DNA of 32,610 nt from DUVY01 sp036562755 (lineage in GTDB: Bacteria > Bacillota > Clostridia > Christensenellales > DUVY01): assembly GCA_036562755.1 (NCBI GenBank), contig DATCJN010000048.1:1-32610 (forward strand), written 5' to 3'. This document shows positions 7,324 through 14,546 of this stretch, in pieces. Numbering within the stretch: the first letter of the stretch is position 1; every line of letters starts with the position of its first letter. The notes beneath the pieces are model-generated. The model saw nothing but the letters and a program-made list of their open reading frames with translations, was not told where the DNA came from and searched no databases. The position numbers were made by a program, and so were the translations under genes.

Positions 7324-8634
7324 ATGGATGTCTTAGTCGAGTCTTTAGAAGGTAAAAAAGTCGGCGTAGCGGTAAGCGGCGGCATGGACTCTATGGCGCT
7401 GCTGCACTGGTTTATCAATAAACGCCAAAGATTGAATATATCATTGGTTGCAATTAACTTCGACCACGGTTTAAGAAAGACCTCGCGCGATGACAGCCTG
7501 TTTGTGACTGACTATTGCCAAAAAAATAATATCCCTTGTCTTTTTTATAAACTGGATTTACCAAAAAACCAAAACATTGAAAACGCGGCCAGAAAGGCTA
7601 GATATAATATCTTTTATGAATTATTAAAAAAAGATTTAGACATTATTGCCACCGCGCACCACGCCCAAGACAACGCCGAAACCGTCTTGCTGCACTTGTT
7701 TAGAGGATGCGGTCTAAAGGGCGCCGGCGGCATAAGATATAAAACTCCGGAGGGAATAATAAGGCCTTTGCTTTATACCCCCAAAGAAGATATAGAAAGA
7801 TACGTAAAAGAGAATAATATTCCATATGTTACGGACGAGACCAATCTAAAGACCGATTACGATAGAAACTATATCAGGCTGGAAGTCTTGCCCAAAATCT
7901 TGCAAAGATTTCCCTTTGCGGTAAAAAACATAACCGAGTTTGCCAAAACCGCAAAAACAGACGACGATTTTATAAGCGGATTTGTTAAGGAGCTTGAGCA
8001 AAAAGACGGCGAGGTTTATCTGCCCTTAGAGGAATTTGAGCGCCCCGCCTCTGTAATCAATAGAACAATTCTAAAAGCTCTAAACATTTTGGGTGTAAGC
8101 GTGGATTTGGAGCAAAAGCACATTGAGTTAATTAAATCGCTAAAAGACAAACAAACGGGCAGCCGCTTGGATATAAAAAACCAAGTTATAGCAATCAAGG
8201 ATTATAACCGCATAACCTTGACCAGATTAAGCCAAGAAAAGTTCCAGAACTTTAGCGCGCCTTTTGAGGTAGGCGATATACGACTTCCTACGGGCTTGCT
8301 AAAAGTAAGCATCGAGCAAAAAATAGACACAAATTTTGTAAAGAAATCTAAAGATTTATATATTGACGCGGACAAGATGCCCAAAGATTGCGTCATAAGA
8401 TACCGCCGCGAAGGCGATACAATTAACAAGTTTGGCGGGGGCGGAAAGGCAACGCTAAAAGAGTATTTTATAGACAAAAAGATACCCTCCAGAAAACGCG
8501 GTTTTATCCCCGTCGTCGCCAAAGATAATAACATTTACGCTATATTAGGACTTACAATAAGCGAAGATGTGAAAATCACATCAGAGTCTAAAGCAATATA
8601 TAAACTAACCTATTTGGAGGACCATAATGGCTGA
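7324..8634 (+). CDS. tilS: tRNA(Ile)-lysidine synthetase TilS
   Basis: A 436-aa N-type ATP pyrophosphatase that attaches lysine to C34 of the tRNA(Ile2) CAU anticodon, changing its decoding to AUA and its charging to Ile. The PP-loop is SGGMDS (18-23). NFDHGLR, TAHHAQDNAETVL and RPLLYTPKEDIE are the conserved core motifs. The C-terminal TilS domain reads IRYRREGDTINKFGGGGK and ends with the IPSRKRGFIPVV region. ATG 7324 gives the family start but has no Shine-Dalgarno site. It lies 19 nt after ychF and overlaps hpt by 8 nt. The tilS-hpt pair is typical of Firmicutes, though ftsH, often next, is absent. Confidence 0.95.
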   Translation: MDVLVESLEGKKVGVAVSGGMDSMALLHWFINKRQRLNISLVAINFDHGLRKTSRDDSLFVTDYCQKNNIPCLFYKLDLPKNQNIENAARKARYNIFYELLKKDLDIIATAHHAQDNAETVLLHLFRGCGLKGAGGIRYKTPEGIIRPLLYTPKEDIERYVKENNIPYVTDETNLKTDYDRNYIRLEVLPKILQRFPFAVKNITEFAKTAKTDDDFISGFVKELEQKDGEVYLPLEEFERPASVINRTILKALNILGVSVDLEQKHIELIKSLKDKQTGSRLDIKNQVIAIKDYNRITLTRLSQEKFQNFSAPFEVGDIRLPTGLLKVSIEQKIDTNFVKKSKDLYIDADKMPKDCVIRYRREGDTINKFGGGGKATLKEYFIDKKIPSRKRGFIPVVAKDNNIYAILGLTISEDVKITSESKAIYKLTYLEDHNG

Positions 8635-9157
8635 AATTACCAAAGTCTTAATCGACAGAGACCAAATCGCGCAAAGGGTTAAAGAGTTGGGCGCGCAAAT
8701 CTCTCAAGACTACGCCGGAAAAAGCGTTTTAATGATAGGCATATTAAGAGGCAGCGTTATCTTCTTTTCCGACCTTATCAGAGAGATCGAATGCGACGTA
8801 ATAATTGACTTTATTTCGGTTAGCAGTTACGGCTCAAGCCACAAGACCACGGGCGAAGTAAGAATGTTAAAAGACGTGGACGAAGCTATCGACGGAAAAG
8901 ACGTAATAATAGTAGAAGACATCGTAGATACCGGACTTACGCTTCAATACCTCAAAAAAGTATTGTCTTCGAGAAATCCCGCTTCTTTGAAGGTTTGCTG
9001 TCTTCTCGACAAGCCCGAAAGAAGAAAGGTGGAAATCAGCGCGGACTACGTGGGATTTACCATTCCTAACGAGTTCGTTGTAGGCTACGGCTTCGATTAC
9101 GCTCAAAAATACCGCAATCTAAAAGACATCTGCGTGCTAGACCCCAAATCAAAATAA
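8627..9157 (+). CDS. hpt: hypoxanthine phosphoribosyltransferase
   Basis: A 176-aa purine salvage enzyme that makes IMP/GMP from hypoxanthine/guanine and PRPP in the cytosol. The PRPP-binding motif is VIIVEDIVDTGLTL (about 93-106). The flexible loop is SSYGSSHKTTGEV, and the purine-contacting end is GFTIPNEFVVGYGFDYAQKYRNL in outline. The length is normal. GGAGG at 8616-8620 lies inside the end of tilS and drives the 8-nt overlapping start, so the two are translationally coupled. In Bacillus the tilS-hpt proteins also act together in ftsH expression; here the next gene is unrelated. Confidence 0.95.
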   Translation: MAEITKVLIDRDQIAQRVKELGAQISQDYAGKSVLMIGILRGSVIFFSDLIREIECDVIIDFISVSSYGSSHKTTGEVRMLKDVDEAIDGKDVIIVEDIVDTGLTLQYLKKVLSSRNPASLKVCCLLDKPERRKVEISADYVGFTIPNEFVVGYGFDYAQKYRNLKDICVLDPKSK

Positions 9158-9158
9158 A

Positions 9159-9220
9159 AAAAGGACTGATCCGCGATAAAAATATAAAAAATATTATTTC
9201 TACCGCGAAATCAGCCTTTT
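9159..9220 (+). terminator. bulged hairpin after hpt, probable terminator
   Basis: AAAAGG (9159-9164), CTGAT (9166-9170) and CGCG (9172-9175) pair with CGCG (9204-9207), ATCAG (9210-9214) and CCTTTT (9215-9220). The loop holds a small AATAT/ATATT hairpin. The U-run is inside the stem, so termination strength is uncertain. Confidence 0.5.
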
Positions 9221-9307
9221 ATCCAAGACTTTTGTCTTGTGCTATTAGAATGTGTCGATTTTTGAAAAATATTCGCAAGCTATTTTGTTTTTTGATTGAA
9301 TAAATTA

Positions 9308-9316
9308 TGATATAAT
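9308..9316 (+). promoter_or_regulatory. extended -10 promoter of the DUF1934 gene
   Basis: TGATATAAT (TGn plus TATAAT at 9311-9316); the -35 region is T-rich and has no clear hexamer. The predicted start near 9323 leaves a 17-nt leader with only a weak GACGAG ribosome site. Confidence 0.55.
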
Positions 9317-9339
9317 ATAACCGACAACGAGTTGACGAG

Positions 9340-9756
9340 ATGAAAGAGCAGCAATATCCTGCTAGAATTGTCCTTCACACCTATGAAAACGGCACCGAAA
9401 CATTAATACTCAACACTGAAGGCAGCGTTACCTATCGCGGCAAGGGCGTGTTTATCGATTTCGATACCCAAGACTACCAAATGACCATCGGCTTTTCGGA
9501 AGACACAATAACCTTAACGCGCATAGGCGAGCAATCCTATACGATTATTTTGTCAAAAGGCGCGACGGAAGAGTTTAGGCTTCATACAGATTATGGAATA
9601 ATCCCCCTAAAAGTAACGACCAATGATATAATATTTAAAGACAAAGACGGCGTTATTAACTTGACTTTGGATTATTCTATGAAAACTGCGTCCGTTTTGG
9701 CTAGCGTCACTAACTATAAACTTAACCTATTGTGCACATATGGAGGAACAGTATGA
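9340..9756 (+). CDS. DUF1934 (YwiB-like) beta-barrel protein
   Basis: A 138-aa protein, nearly all beta strand, without membrane segments or signal peptide. The layout matches DUF1934/YwiB, a small calycin-like barrel of unknown function in Firmicutes: an N-terminal strand ending in a TYENGTET-type turn, then alternating strands (GSVTYRGKGVFIDF, YQMTIGF, TITLTRIG, GIIPLKVTTNDI) and a final LNLTLDYSM-like strand. In Bacillus ywiB sits beside argS; here argS is about 14.5 kb away. Its stop overlaps the start of the next gene (ATGA), so the two are coupled. Function unknown. Confidence 0.75.
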   Translation: MKEQQYPARIVLHTYENGTETLILNTEGSVTYRGKGVFIDFDTQDYQMTIGFSEDTITLTRIGEQSYTIILSKGATEEFRLHTDYGIIPLKVTTNDIIFKDKDGVINLTLDYSMKTASVLASVTNYKLNLLCTYGGTV

Positions 9757-10409
9757 AACTGCGATGGCTGGGGCATGCTTGCTTTCTTTTGGAGGAGAGC
9801 ACAGGCACGGCTATTATTACCGACCCTTACGACAAAAGATTAACAGGGTTTGAGATGCCCCAAGCAAAAGCCGATGTGGTAACATGTTCGCATAATCACG
9901 CCGACCATAATTATGTAAAAGGCGTAAAAGGCTCGCCCAAGGTTATCAACAGCCCCGGCCTATACGAATTTAACGGCGTTAACATAACTTCTATACCCAG
10001 TTATCACGACAGCGAGTCGGGAAAGCTAAGAGGCAAGAATTTAATTTTTAAGTTTAGGATGGACGGCATAGATGTTTGCCATCTAGGCGACATCGGCCAA
10101 GACATAACGCCCGAGCTTGCCGACGCTATAATGCCCGTAAATATCCTGCTCATCCCCGTCGGCGGCACCTACACAATAGACGCTGATCAGGCTTATGAAT
10201 ATGTTTCCACCCTTATGCCCGATGTCGTAATCCCTATGCATTATAAAACTCCTGATAGCATATTGGATATTGACAGGCTTGATTCTTTTTTACGACTCTT
10301 TGAAGATTTTGCCGTCGAGTTTGCGCAAGAAGATACGCTGATTTTCGAACGCGACGACTTTGAGCAAAATTTTACCAAAGTAATAATCCCTAAGCGTTAT
10401 TTGTTGTAA
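9753..10409 (+). CDS. MBL-fold metal-dependent hydrolase, UlaG-like
   Basis: A 218-aa cytosolic metallo-beta-lactamase-fold protein of the YtkL/UlaG-like group. The start strand MKLRWLGHACFLLE is typical. The metal motif is SHNHADH (HxHxDH), with further ligands in the GDIG strand (His-Leu-Gly-Asp), VGGTYTID and the terminal PMHYKTP. Members include the lactonase UlaG and many uncharacterised hydrolases, so the substrate is unknown. I chose ATG 9753 because GGAGG at 9742-9746 lies 6 nt upstream; an ATG at 9732 would put that site inside the gene. It is coupled to the DUF1934 gene by a 4-nt overlap. Confidence 0.85.
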   Translation: MKLRWLGHACFLLEESTGTAIITDPYDKRLTGFEMPQAKADVVTCSHNHADHNYVKGVKGSPKVINSPGLYEFNGVNITSIPSYHDSESGKLRGKNLIFKFRMDGIDVCHLGDIGQDITPELADAIMPVNILLIPVGGTYTIDADQAYEYVSTLMPDVVIPMHYKTPDSILDIDRLDSFLRLFEDFAVEFAQEDTLIFERDDFEQNFTKVIIPKRYLL

Positions 10410-10594
10410 CTTTATAGGTATTAAAAAAAACAACATTGCAAAATCTAACAATGCTTGCTTTTTGCGTTTTGTTTTAAACCCGCGCGAAAGCGCATAAGTT
10501 ATTTTTAGTTTTGTTTTTATTAAATTATTTTTGGGTTTTGAATATAATTTTTCAAAAAAATATATAAATATGATTTTCAAAAGGAGCTTATTTA
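10410..10594 (+). promoter_or_regulatory. rho upstream region
   Basis: No gene is seen. A GCGC-GAAA-GCGC tetraloop hairpin lies at 10482-10493, and weak CATTG/CAATG pairing lies near 10434-10451. A TATAAT at 10543-10548 is a likely rho -10 with a poor -35. AAGGAG precedes the rho ATG. Confidence 0.45.
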
Positions 10595-12007
10595 ATGGAT
10601 AAAGTCATCGACAAAAACACCCTTTCCAATATGGGTATTTTTGAGTTGAGAGAATTTGCAAGAAGCGTGGGCGTGGACTCTCCTACGGTATATAAAAAAG
10701 ACGTTTTAATAGATAAAATAGCGGCTATTTTAGAAGGCGACGTTCAGCCAAAACCCCGTTCAAGAAGAGGCCGTCCGCCCAAGCCTTTGATTTCGGCGCC
10801 CGATTTGGCTTATATCAACACGCCTGTGGTTTCGGTGGAAAAGCCGGCCGCGCCCGTCTTAAACGATACTACCGCCGAATACGAGGAGTTTGAGGAGAGA
10901 GAGGGTATTTTAGAAATACACAACGACGGCTACGGATTTATAAGAGTGGATAACTACGAGCCCAGCGATAAGGACGCATATATCTCCAACCAGCTGATAA
11001 AAAAATACCGCTTAAGAAAGGGAGATATGATAAAGGGGCAGGTGCGCAAGATAAGAGAAGACAAGCAAATAGCGGTGTTCAATATTTTAAGCGTAAACGG
11101 CGTCCGCCCCGAAGAAACCTTAAAAAGACCTAATTTTGACGATTTGATTCCTATATATCCCAATCAAAGATTTAAATTAGAATTACCCAATTCCAGATAC
11201 GATATAGCCATAAGAAGCATAGACTTAATCGCGCCCATAGGCAAAGGCCAGCGCGGTATGATTGTCAGCCCCCCAAAAGCAGGCAAGACCACGCTGCTTA
11301 AAAAAATAGCTACTTCGATTGCCGCAAACCATCCCGAAACGCACTTAATGGTGTTACTAATAGACGAGCGTCCGGAAGAAGTTACCGATATGCAGCGTTC
11401 GATTAAAGGCGAGGTAATATATTCTACCTTTGACGAAAGCCCCGACCATCACACCAGAGCGGCCGAATTGGTTTTGGCACGCGCAAAACGCCTGGTAGAA
11501 ATGAATAAAGATGTGGTAATCCTGCTAGACAGCTTAACAAGGCTCGCCAGAGCTTACAACCTCACCATTCCGCCTACGGGCAGAACGCTAAGCGGCGGTA
11601 TCGATCCGGGCGCGCTGTACAGCCCGAAACGATTCTTCGGCTCGGCAAGAAACATAGAAAACGGCGGAAGCTTAACCATAATTGCCACGGCGTTGATAGA
11701 CACGGGCTCCAGAATGGACGAGGTCATTTACGAAGAGTTTAAGGGCACGGGCAATATGGAAATTCACTTAGACAGAAGACTGAGCGAAAAACGCATATTC
11801 CCCGCAATCGATTTGGCAAAGAGCAGCACAAGACGCGAAGAACTGCTGCTGTCTCAAAAAGAGCTTGAAGGCATCTGGTCTATCAGAAGAATTCTCTCGG
11901 TGGGCGACACTCAGGAAGCTACCGAGCAGCTCATCAACATGATGTCTAAGACCAATAATAATATGGAATTTATAGACAATCTCCAGTTGTGGCTAAAAAA
12001 TCTGTAA
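10595..12007 (+). CDS. rho: transcription termination factor Rho
   Basis: A 470-aa hexameric RNA helicase that ends transcripts. The order is a Rho_N SAP-like helix domain (about 5-45), a linker, the cold-shock RNA-binding domain (about 104-170, with EGILEIHNDGYGFIR and RKGDMIKGQVRKI), and the RecA-like ATPase (about 185-470). The ATPase has Walker A VSPPKAGKTTLLKK (P-loop about 225-236), the Walker B region VVILLDSLTRLARAYN and the arginine finger region ending GTGNMEIHLDR. The linker carries SRRGRPPKP (56-64), an AT-hook-like RGRP core not needed in the minimal family plan. AAGGAG precedes ATG 10595, and a strong terminator follows. Confidence 0.97.
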   Translation: MDKVIDKNTLSNMGIFELREFARSVGVDSPTVYKKDVLIDKIAAILEGDVQPKPRSRRGRPPKPLISAPDLAYINTPVVSVEKPAAPVLNDTTAEYEEFEEREGILEIHNDGYGFIRVDNYEPSDKDAYISNQLIKKYRLRKGDMIKGQVRKIREDKQIAVFNILSVNGVRPEETLKRPNFDDLIPIYPNQRFKLELPNSRYDIAIRSIDLIAPIGKGQRGMIVSPPKAGKTTLLKKIATSIAANHPETHLMVLLIDERPEEVTDMQRSIKGEVIYSTFDESPDHHTRAAELVLARAKRLVEMNKDVVILLDSLTRLARAYNLTIPPTGRTLSGGIDPGALYSPKRFFGSARNIENGGSLTIIATALIDTGSRMDEVIYEEFKGTGNMEIHLDRRLSEKRIFPAIDLAKSSTRREELLLSQKELEGIWSIRRILSVGDTQEATEQLINMMSKTNNNMEFIDNLQLWLKNL

Positions 12008-12013
12008 TATAAA

Positions 12014-12044
12014 AAAACTCTCTTTTGATAAAAAAGAGAGTTTT
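12014..12044. terminator. bidirectional terminator between rho and the zinc-ribbon gene
   Basis: Perfect 13-bp stem 12014-12026 / 12032-12044 (AAAACTCTCTTTT with AAAAGAGAGTTTT). It ends rho on plus and the 56-aa gene on minus. Confidence 0.88.
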
Positions 12045-12065
12045 AAAAAAGCATATTCCCAAATA

Positions 12066-12236
12066 TTATTTGCGATATCCGCGGTCGGCGTTATATCTTT
12101 GCTTTTTTGCCTTTCTGCATTCGGGACATCTTACGGGCTCATTAGTAAAGCCTTTTTCCTGATAAAAGTTTTGTTCGCCTTCGGTGAACAAAAACTCTTT
12201 ATGACAGTCCTTGCAGACTAGTTTTTTGTCAGGCAT
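12066..12236 (-). CDS. 56-aa zinc-ribbon protein
   Basis: Product begins MPDKKLVCKDCHKEF and has two Cys pairs: CKDC (C8, C11) and CPEC (C37, C40). The basic tail is RKAKKQRYNADRGYRK. The intervening TEGEQNFYQEKGFTNEP segment matches the small zinc-ribbon family widespread in Firmicutes and other bacteria, whose function is unknown; zinc or nucleic-acid binding is plausible from the Cys pairs and the basic tail. ATG 12236 has an AGGAGG site (12243-12248). It has a consensus promoter (12347-12375) and a leader of about 104 nt that can mask the ribosome site. The rho terminator closes it. Confidence 0.85.
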   Translation of the reverse strand: MPDKKLVCKDCHKEFLFTEGEQNFYQEKGFTNEPVRCPECRKAKKQRYNADRGYRK

Positions 12237-12237
12237 G

Positions 12238-12326
12238 TTCTACCTCCTATGAATTATCCATATAGTCTTTTTAGGAGATAGAATCCTGAAAAAAACTTAG
12301 CGTTTTCGCAAGATTTTCCTAAAAGA
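12238..12326 (-). promoter_or_regulatory. candidate RNA switch in the zinc-ribbon gene leader
   Basis: In the minus-strand RNA, UUCUAUCUCCU (12283-12273) can pair with AGGAGGUAGAA (12248-12238): 11 pairs with one G-U, covering the whole ribosome site. The same UCCUAAAAAGA stretch (12276-12266) can instead pair with UCUUUUAGGA (12326-12317), or locally with CAGGA (near 12288-12292). A CUUGCG-AAAA-CGC(U)AAG hairpin lies between. These are competing sequestor and anti-sequestor pairings. Confidence 0.5.
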
Positions 12327-12346
12327 GATTTTACGGATTAACAATT

Positions 12347-12375
12347 ATTATAACAAAATTAATTTATTACCGCAA
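12347..12375 (-). promoter_or_regulatory. sigma-A promoter of the zinc-ribbon gene
   Basis: Reading on minus: TTGCGG (12375-12370), a 17-nt spacer, TATAAT (12352-12347). Start near 12340. Confidence 0.75.
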
Positions 12376-12385
12376 ATAAAAATAG

Positions 12386-12401
12386 ACGGCGTTAACGCCG
12401 T
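12386..12401. terminator. palindromic terminator overlapping a stop codon
   Basis: The perfect palindrome ACGGCGTTAACGCCGT with T-rich sequence on both sides. On minus the codons CGG-CGT-TAA (Arg-Arg-stop) of the 72-aa gene form one arm plus loop. Confidence 0.75.
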
Positions 12402-12610
12402 TTGTTTTTGATATCCTTTTTAGCCAGCAGAATGTAATAGAAACAGCACCCCATAAAAAACAGCAGACATACGGTTACAATACCGAAATTGACTAATATT
12501 AAGGCCGTCATCTTTTTAAATATAATATATAGGCCTATGGCCAACCAGCTCGCAAAAGTTAAAAGGAAGCCGATAAAATAATAGATGGCGTATTTTATGT
12601 AGATATTCAT
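12392..12610 (-). CDS. 72-aa membrane protein, two transmembrane helices
   Basis: Unrecognised. Two hydrophobic helices, about 7-30 (AIYYFIGFLLTFASWLAIGLYIIF) and about 37-60 (LILVNFGIVTVCLLFFMGCCFYYILL in outline), are joined by the short KKMT turn and end in the basic tail AKKDIKNKRR. The basic tail suggests the C-terminus is cytosolic. It has its own near-perfect promoter (12702-12730) and an ~85-nt leader. A GAGGG lies only about 2-3 nt before ATG 12610, tight for a ribosome site. The stop codon is inside the terminator. No function can be assigned, but gene, promoter and terminator together make it a convincing unit. Confidence 0.65.
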   Translation of the reverse strand: MNIYIKYAIYYFIGFLLTFASWLAIGLYIIFKKMTALILVNFGIVTVCLLFFMGCCFYYILLAKKDIKNKRR

Positions 12611-12701
12611 TACCCTCTATCAAAACGACCACCCACGAAATATTCTTCTCTTTCGCAACCGGTATATATAAAAGAATACTTTTTTTAGACAACACTAATA
12701 A

Positions 12702-12730
12702 AATATATATCAACAATTTTTATTTGTCAA
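12702..12730 (-). promoter_or_regulatory. sigma-A promoter of the 72-aa membrane protein gene
   Basis: On minus: TTGACA (12730-12725), a 17-nt spacer, TATATT (12707-12702); start near 12695. The ~85-nt leader can fold a 9-pair stem, AGTATTCTT with AAGAATATT. Confidence 0.8.
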
Positions 12731-12797
12731 ATAAATGTGTAAATATTTTATACAATTAATTATATGATTAAACAGGCTTTATATGCTCTTATATATA

Positions 12798-13688
12798 CTA
12801 AAATTTTATGTTTTTTAGAATGCAATAACCCTCCAAATTGTCTTTTTCGCTCACAATTACCTTTTGAATATAGTTATATTTCATCAATTCTAAAGTCCAC
12901 AGAGCGCCGAATTTTATTACCCTAGCTCTTTTACCTAAAAAACCATAGTCTTTTAGGATGTCCTCCTCGTCCAAAGGCCATATCTTTTGGAACAAATCTT
13001 CCAACGCCTCAAGATTAATCTCGCTGTTATCCACCTTTTTTGAGTCGTAATCTTTTAGTCCCATAATCATAGCCGACAAGCTGCAAAAAGTGCCGCCGAT
13101 GCCGACATAGCTTTGCGCTGAGATCTTTCCATAATTTTCTAACGAGTTTTTAATAAGATCGGCGCATTTTGAATTGTCTTTTAGATAATAATCCCTAAGC
13201 GCAACGGTGCCTATTCCCACGCTTTTGGAATATTTTATCTCTTGGGGCGGAACGCCCAGGGTTATCTCGGTGCTGGCCCCGCCTATGTCTATGACGGCCG
13301 CCAGGGTGTTTTGCGGCAAAGAGCCGGCCGCGCCCAAGAATCCGCATAGCGCCTCGGTCTGTCCGTCTATTATTTCGACATTTACGCCGCATTTATCCAA
13401 AATCATTTGTCTATAATCTTGGGCGTTTTTTGCGGCGCGCATAGCCTGAGTGCCGAAGATATGTATTTCCTGCGCTCCCGCTTTTTTGGCCTCATTGACG
13501 AAAAACAAAACGGCGTCTAAAGTCCTATTCATACTTTCTTCGGACAATAGACCCGTAAAACTCAACCCCTCGCCCAGACGGGTTACTATGCTTTGTTTAG
13601 AATATTCTTGCCCCGTTAGCATCAACCTAACGGAATTGGAACCCAAATCAATTATTGCTGTTTTTGGGAATATACACTTTTTCTCCAT
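12798..13688 (-). CDS. ppx: Ppx/GppA family phosphatase
   Basis: A 296-aa member of the exopolyphosphatase / pppGpp phosphohydrolase family (ASKHA fold). The first phosphate loop is AIIDLGSNSVRLML (11-24) and the second is VIDIGGASTEITLG (about 137-150); the family's catalytic Glu region FGTQAMRAAKNA is near 80. It has only the N-terminal two-lobed catalytic region, the common short form, without the HD-like C-terminus of E. coli GppA. Substrate (polyphosphate or pppGpp) cannot be told. ATG 13688 lies 41 nt inside divIC and has no strong ribosome site, so it probably relies on translational coupling. Ppx next to divIC is a recurrent Firmicute arrangement. Confidence 0.88.
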   Translation of the reverse strand: MEKKCIFPKTAIIDLGSNSVRLMLTGQEYSKQSIVTRLGEGLSFTGLLSEESMNRTLDAVLFFVNEAKKAGAQEIHIFGTQAMRAAKNAQDYRQMILDKCGVNVEIIDGQTEALCGFLGAAGSLPQNTLAAVIDIGGASTEITLGVPPQEIKYSKSVGIGTVALRDYYLKDNSKCADLIKNSLENYGKISAQSYVGIGGTFCSLSAMIMGLKDYDSKKVDNSEINLEALEDLFQKIWPLDEEDILKDYGFLGKRARVIKFGALWTLELMKYNYIQKVIVSEKDNLEGYCILKNIKF

Positions 13689-13935
13689 CTTCGGTAAGTC
13701 CTAATTTTTCTCTTGCGTATTTTTTAATATACTCCGAATTAGACCTGTTTTGCAACTCATTATCTATCTGTTCTGCTTTTATGTTAAGTTCGCTCAAGCG
13801 CCGCCTTAACTCTTCCTGACGCGCTTTTAGTCTAAAAATCGTAATGATGTTGACGGTCAGGGCAATAAGCATTATGACCAAAAGCGAGATAGCGGCAATG
13901 GTCACAAACTGCCGTTTGCGTTCTTTGGCCGACAT
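13648..13935 (-). CDS. divIC: septum formation initiator, DivIC/FtsB family
   Basis: A 95-aa single-pass protein. A short basic cytosolic end, MSAKERKRQ, is followed by one membrane helix (about 10-31) and an outside coiled coil (about 33-65, rich in E/L/R). The family C-terminus is SEYIKKYAREKLGLTEDGEKVYIPK in outline. DivIC/FtsB stabilises the FtsL-FtsW divisome step at the septum. The yabP-yabQ-divIC order is that of Bacillus and many Clostridia. GGGGGC precedes ATG 13935. Its 3' end overlaps ppx by 41 nt. Confidence 0.92.
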   Translation of the reverse strand: MSAKERKRQFVTIAAISLLVIMLIALTVNIITIFRLKARQEELRRRLSELNIKAEQIDNELQNRSNSEYIKKYAREKLGLTEDGEKVYIPKNSNN

Positions 13936-13950
13936 AAACGCCCCCTTATC

Positions 13951-14280
13951 TTAATTTTTGTCTTCCAAAAGTTTGCGAATTTTATTATACAATAGGCTTC
14001 TTAGGGACATAAAGTGTTTGCCCAAAACCTTTTTTAGCAAAAAAAATCCTAAAAGATAGGAAAATACGGAATATAGTCGAATTTCGCCATAATTAATTAA
14101 AAACGCCCAAAACAAAAGTCCCGCGGCGAGCAAAATAATAGATAATATATCGACTGCTAAAATAAAAATGAAATTAGCCGATATAGCTTTAGATATATTT
14201 ATGATTTCATAGATTAAGCCGACAACAACGCCGCCGAACAAAAAGGCAAGAAAGATTAAACCTTGTCCCGAGTTAATCAT
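13951..14280 (-). CDS. yabQ: spore cortex biosynthesis protein YabQ
   Basis: A 109-aa polytopic membrane protein with helices near 7-29, 34-60 and 66-85 and a basic, cytosol-type tail, SLLYNKIRKLLEDKN. Pattern and location match YabQ, a mother-cell membrane protein of the outer forespore membrane needed for cortex formation. Its ATG overlaps the yabP stop (ATGA, 14277-14280), so the two are translationally coupled; divIC starts 15 nt later. YabQ sequences diverge strongly, so the assignment rests on topology plus synteny. Confidence 0.88.
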   Translation of the reverse strand: MINSGQGLIFLAFLFGGVVVGLIYEIINISKAISANFIFILAVDILSIILLAAGLLFWAFLINYGEIRLYSVFSYLLGFFLLKKVLGKHFMSLRSLLYNKIRKLLEDKN

Positions 14281-14546
14281 TTAAACAGCCTTTTTAAAAA
14301 TCCGCGCTCGCGGGATTGGTCGTATTTGAAGGCGTTAAACTCGCCCGTTATCACGAGTCCGCCCTCGTCGGCGTTATATTTTTGGATTTTTAACTCGGCA
14401 CCCGTTATCTCTAAAAGTCCCGAAGAAGTATCGACCAGCACCACAGTATCGTTGGCGCTTAGGACTTCTTTTACGCCGGTTAGAAGCGTTTTCTTTCTGG
14501 AGTCGCACTGAAGAGAATGCGCCTTAAGGTTGGTAACATTATCCAT
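14277..14546 (-). CDS. yabP: sporulation protein YabP
   Basis: An 89-aa YabP-family protein. It shows the beta-rich core HSLQCDSRKKTLLTGVKEVL, DTVVLVDTSSGLLEITGAEL, KIQKYNADEGGLVITGEF and the end FLKRLFK. YabP is made in the mother cell and needed for a normal cortex. I chose ATG 14546, with a GGGTG 6 nt upstream; an in-frame GTG at 14555 would add three residues but has no site. The start codon lies in the loop of an 11-bp inverted repeat (14519-14529 / 14588-14598). Confidence 0.92.
   Translation of the reverse strand: MDNVTNLKAHSLQCDSRKKTLLTGVKEVLSANDTVVLVDTSSGLLEITGAELKIQKYNADEGGLVITGEFNAFKYDQSRERGFLKRLFK

Noticed and set aside
12516..12716. 66-aa minus frame overlapping the 72-aa membrane gene
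   Set aside because: It runs through the promoter's -10 and leader, has no ribosome site and is out of frame with the supported gene.
13195..13392. Arg/His-rich minus frame inside ppx
   Set aside because: Shadow of the ppx frame; composition is an artefact of GC-rich codons read in another phase.
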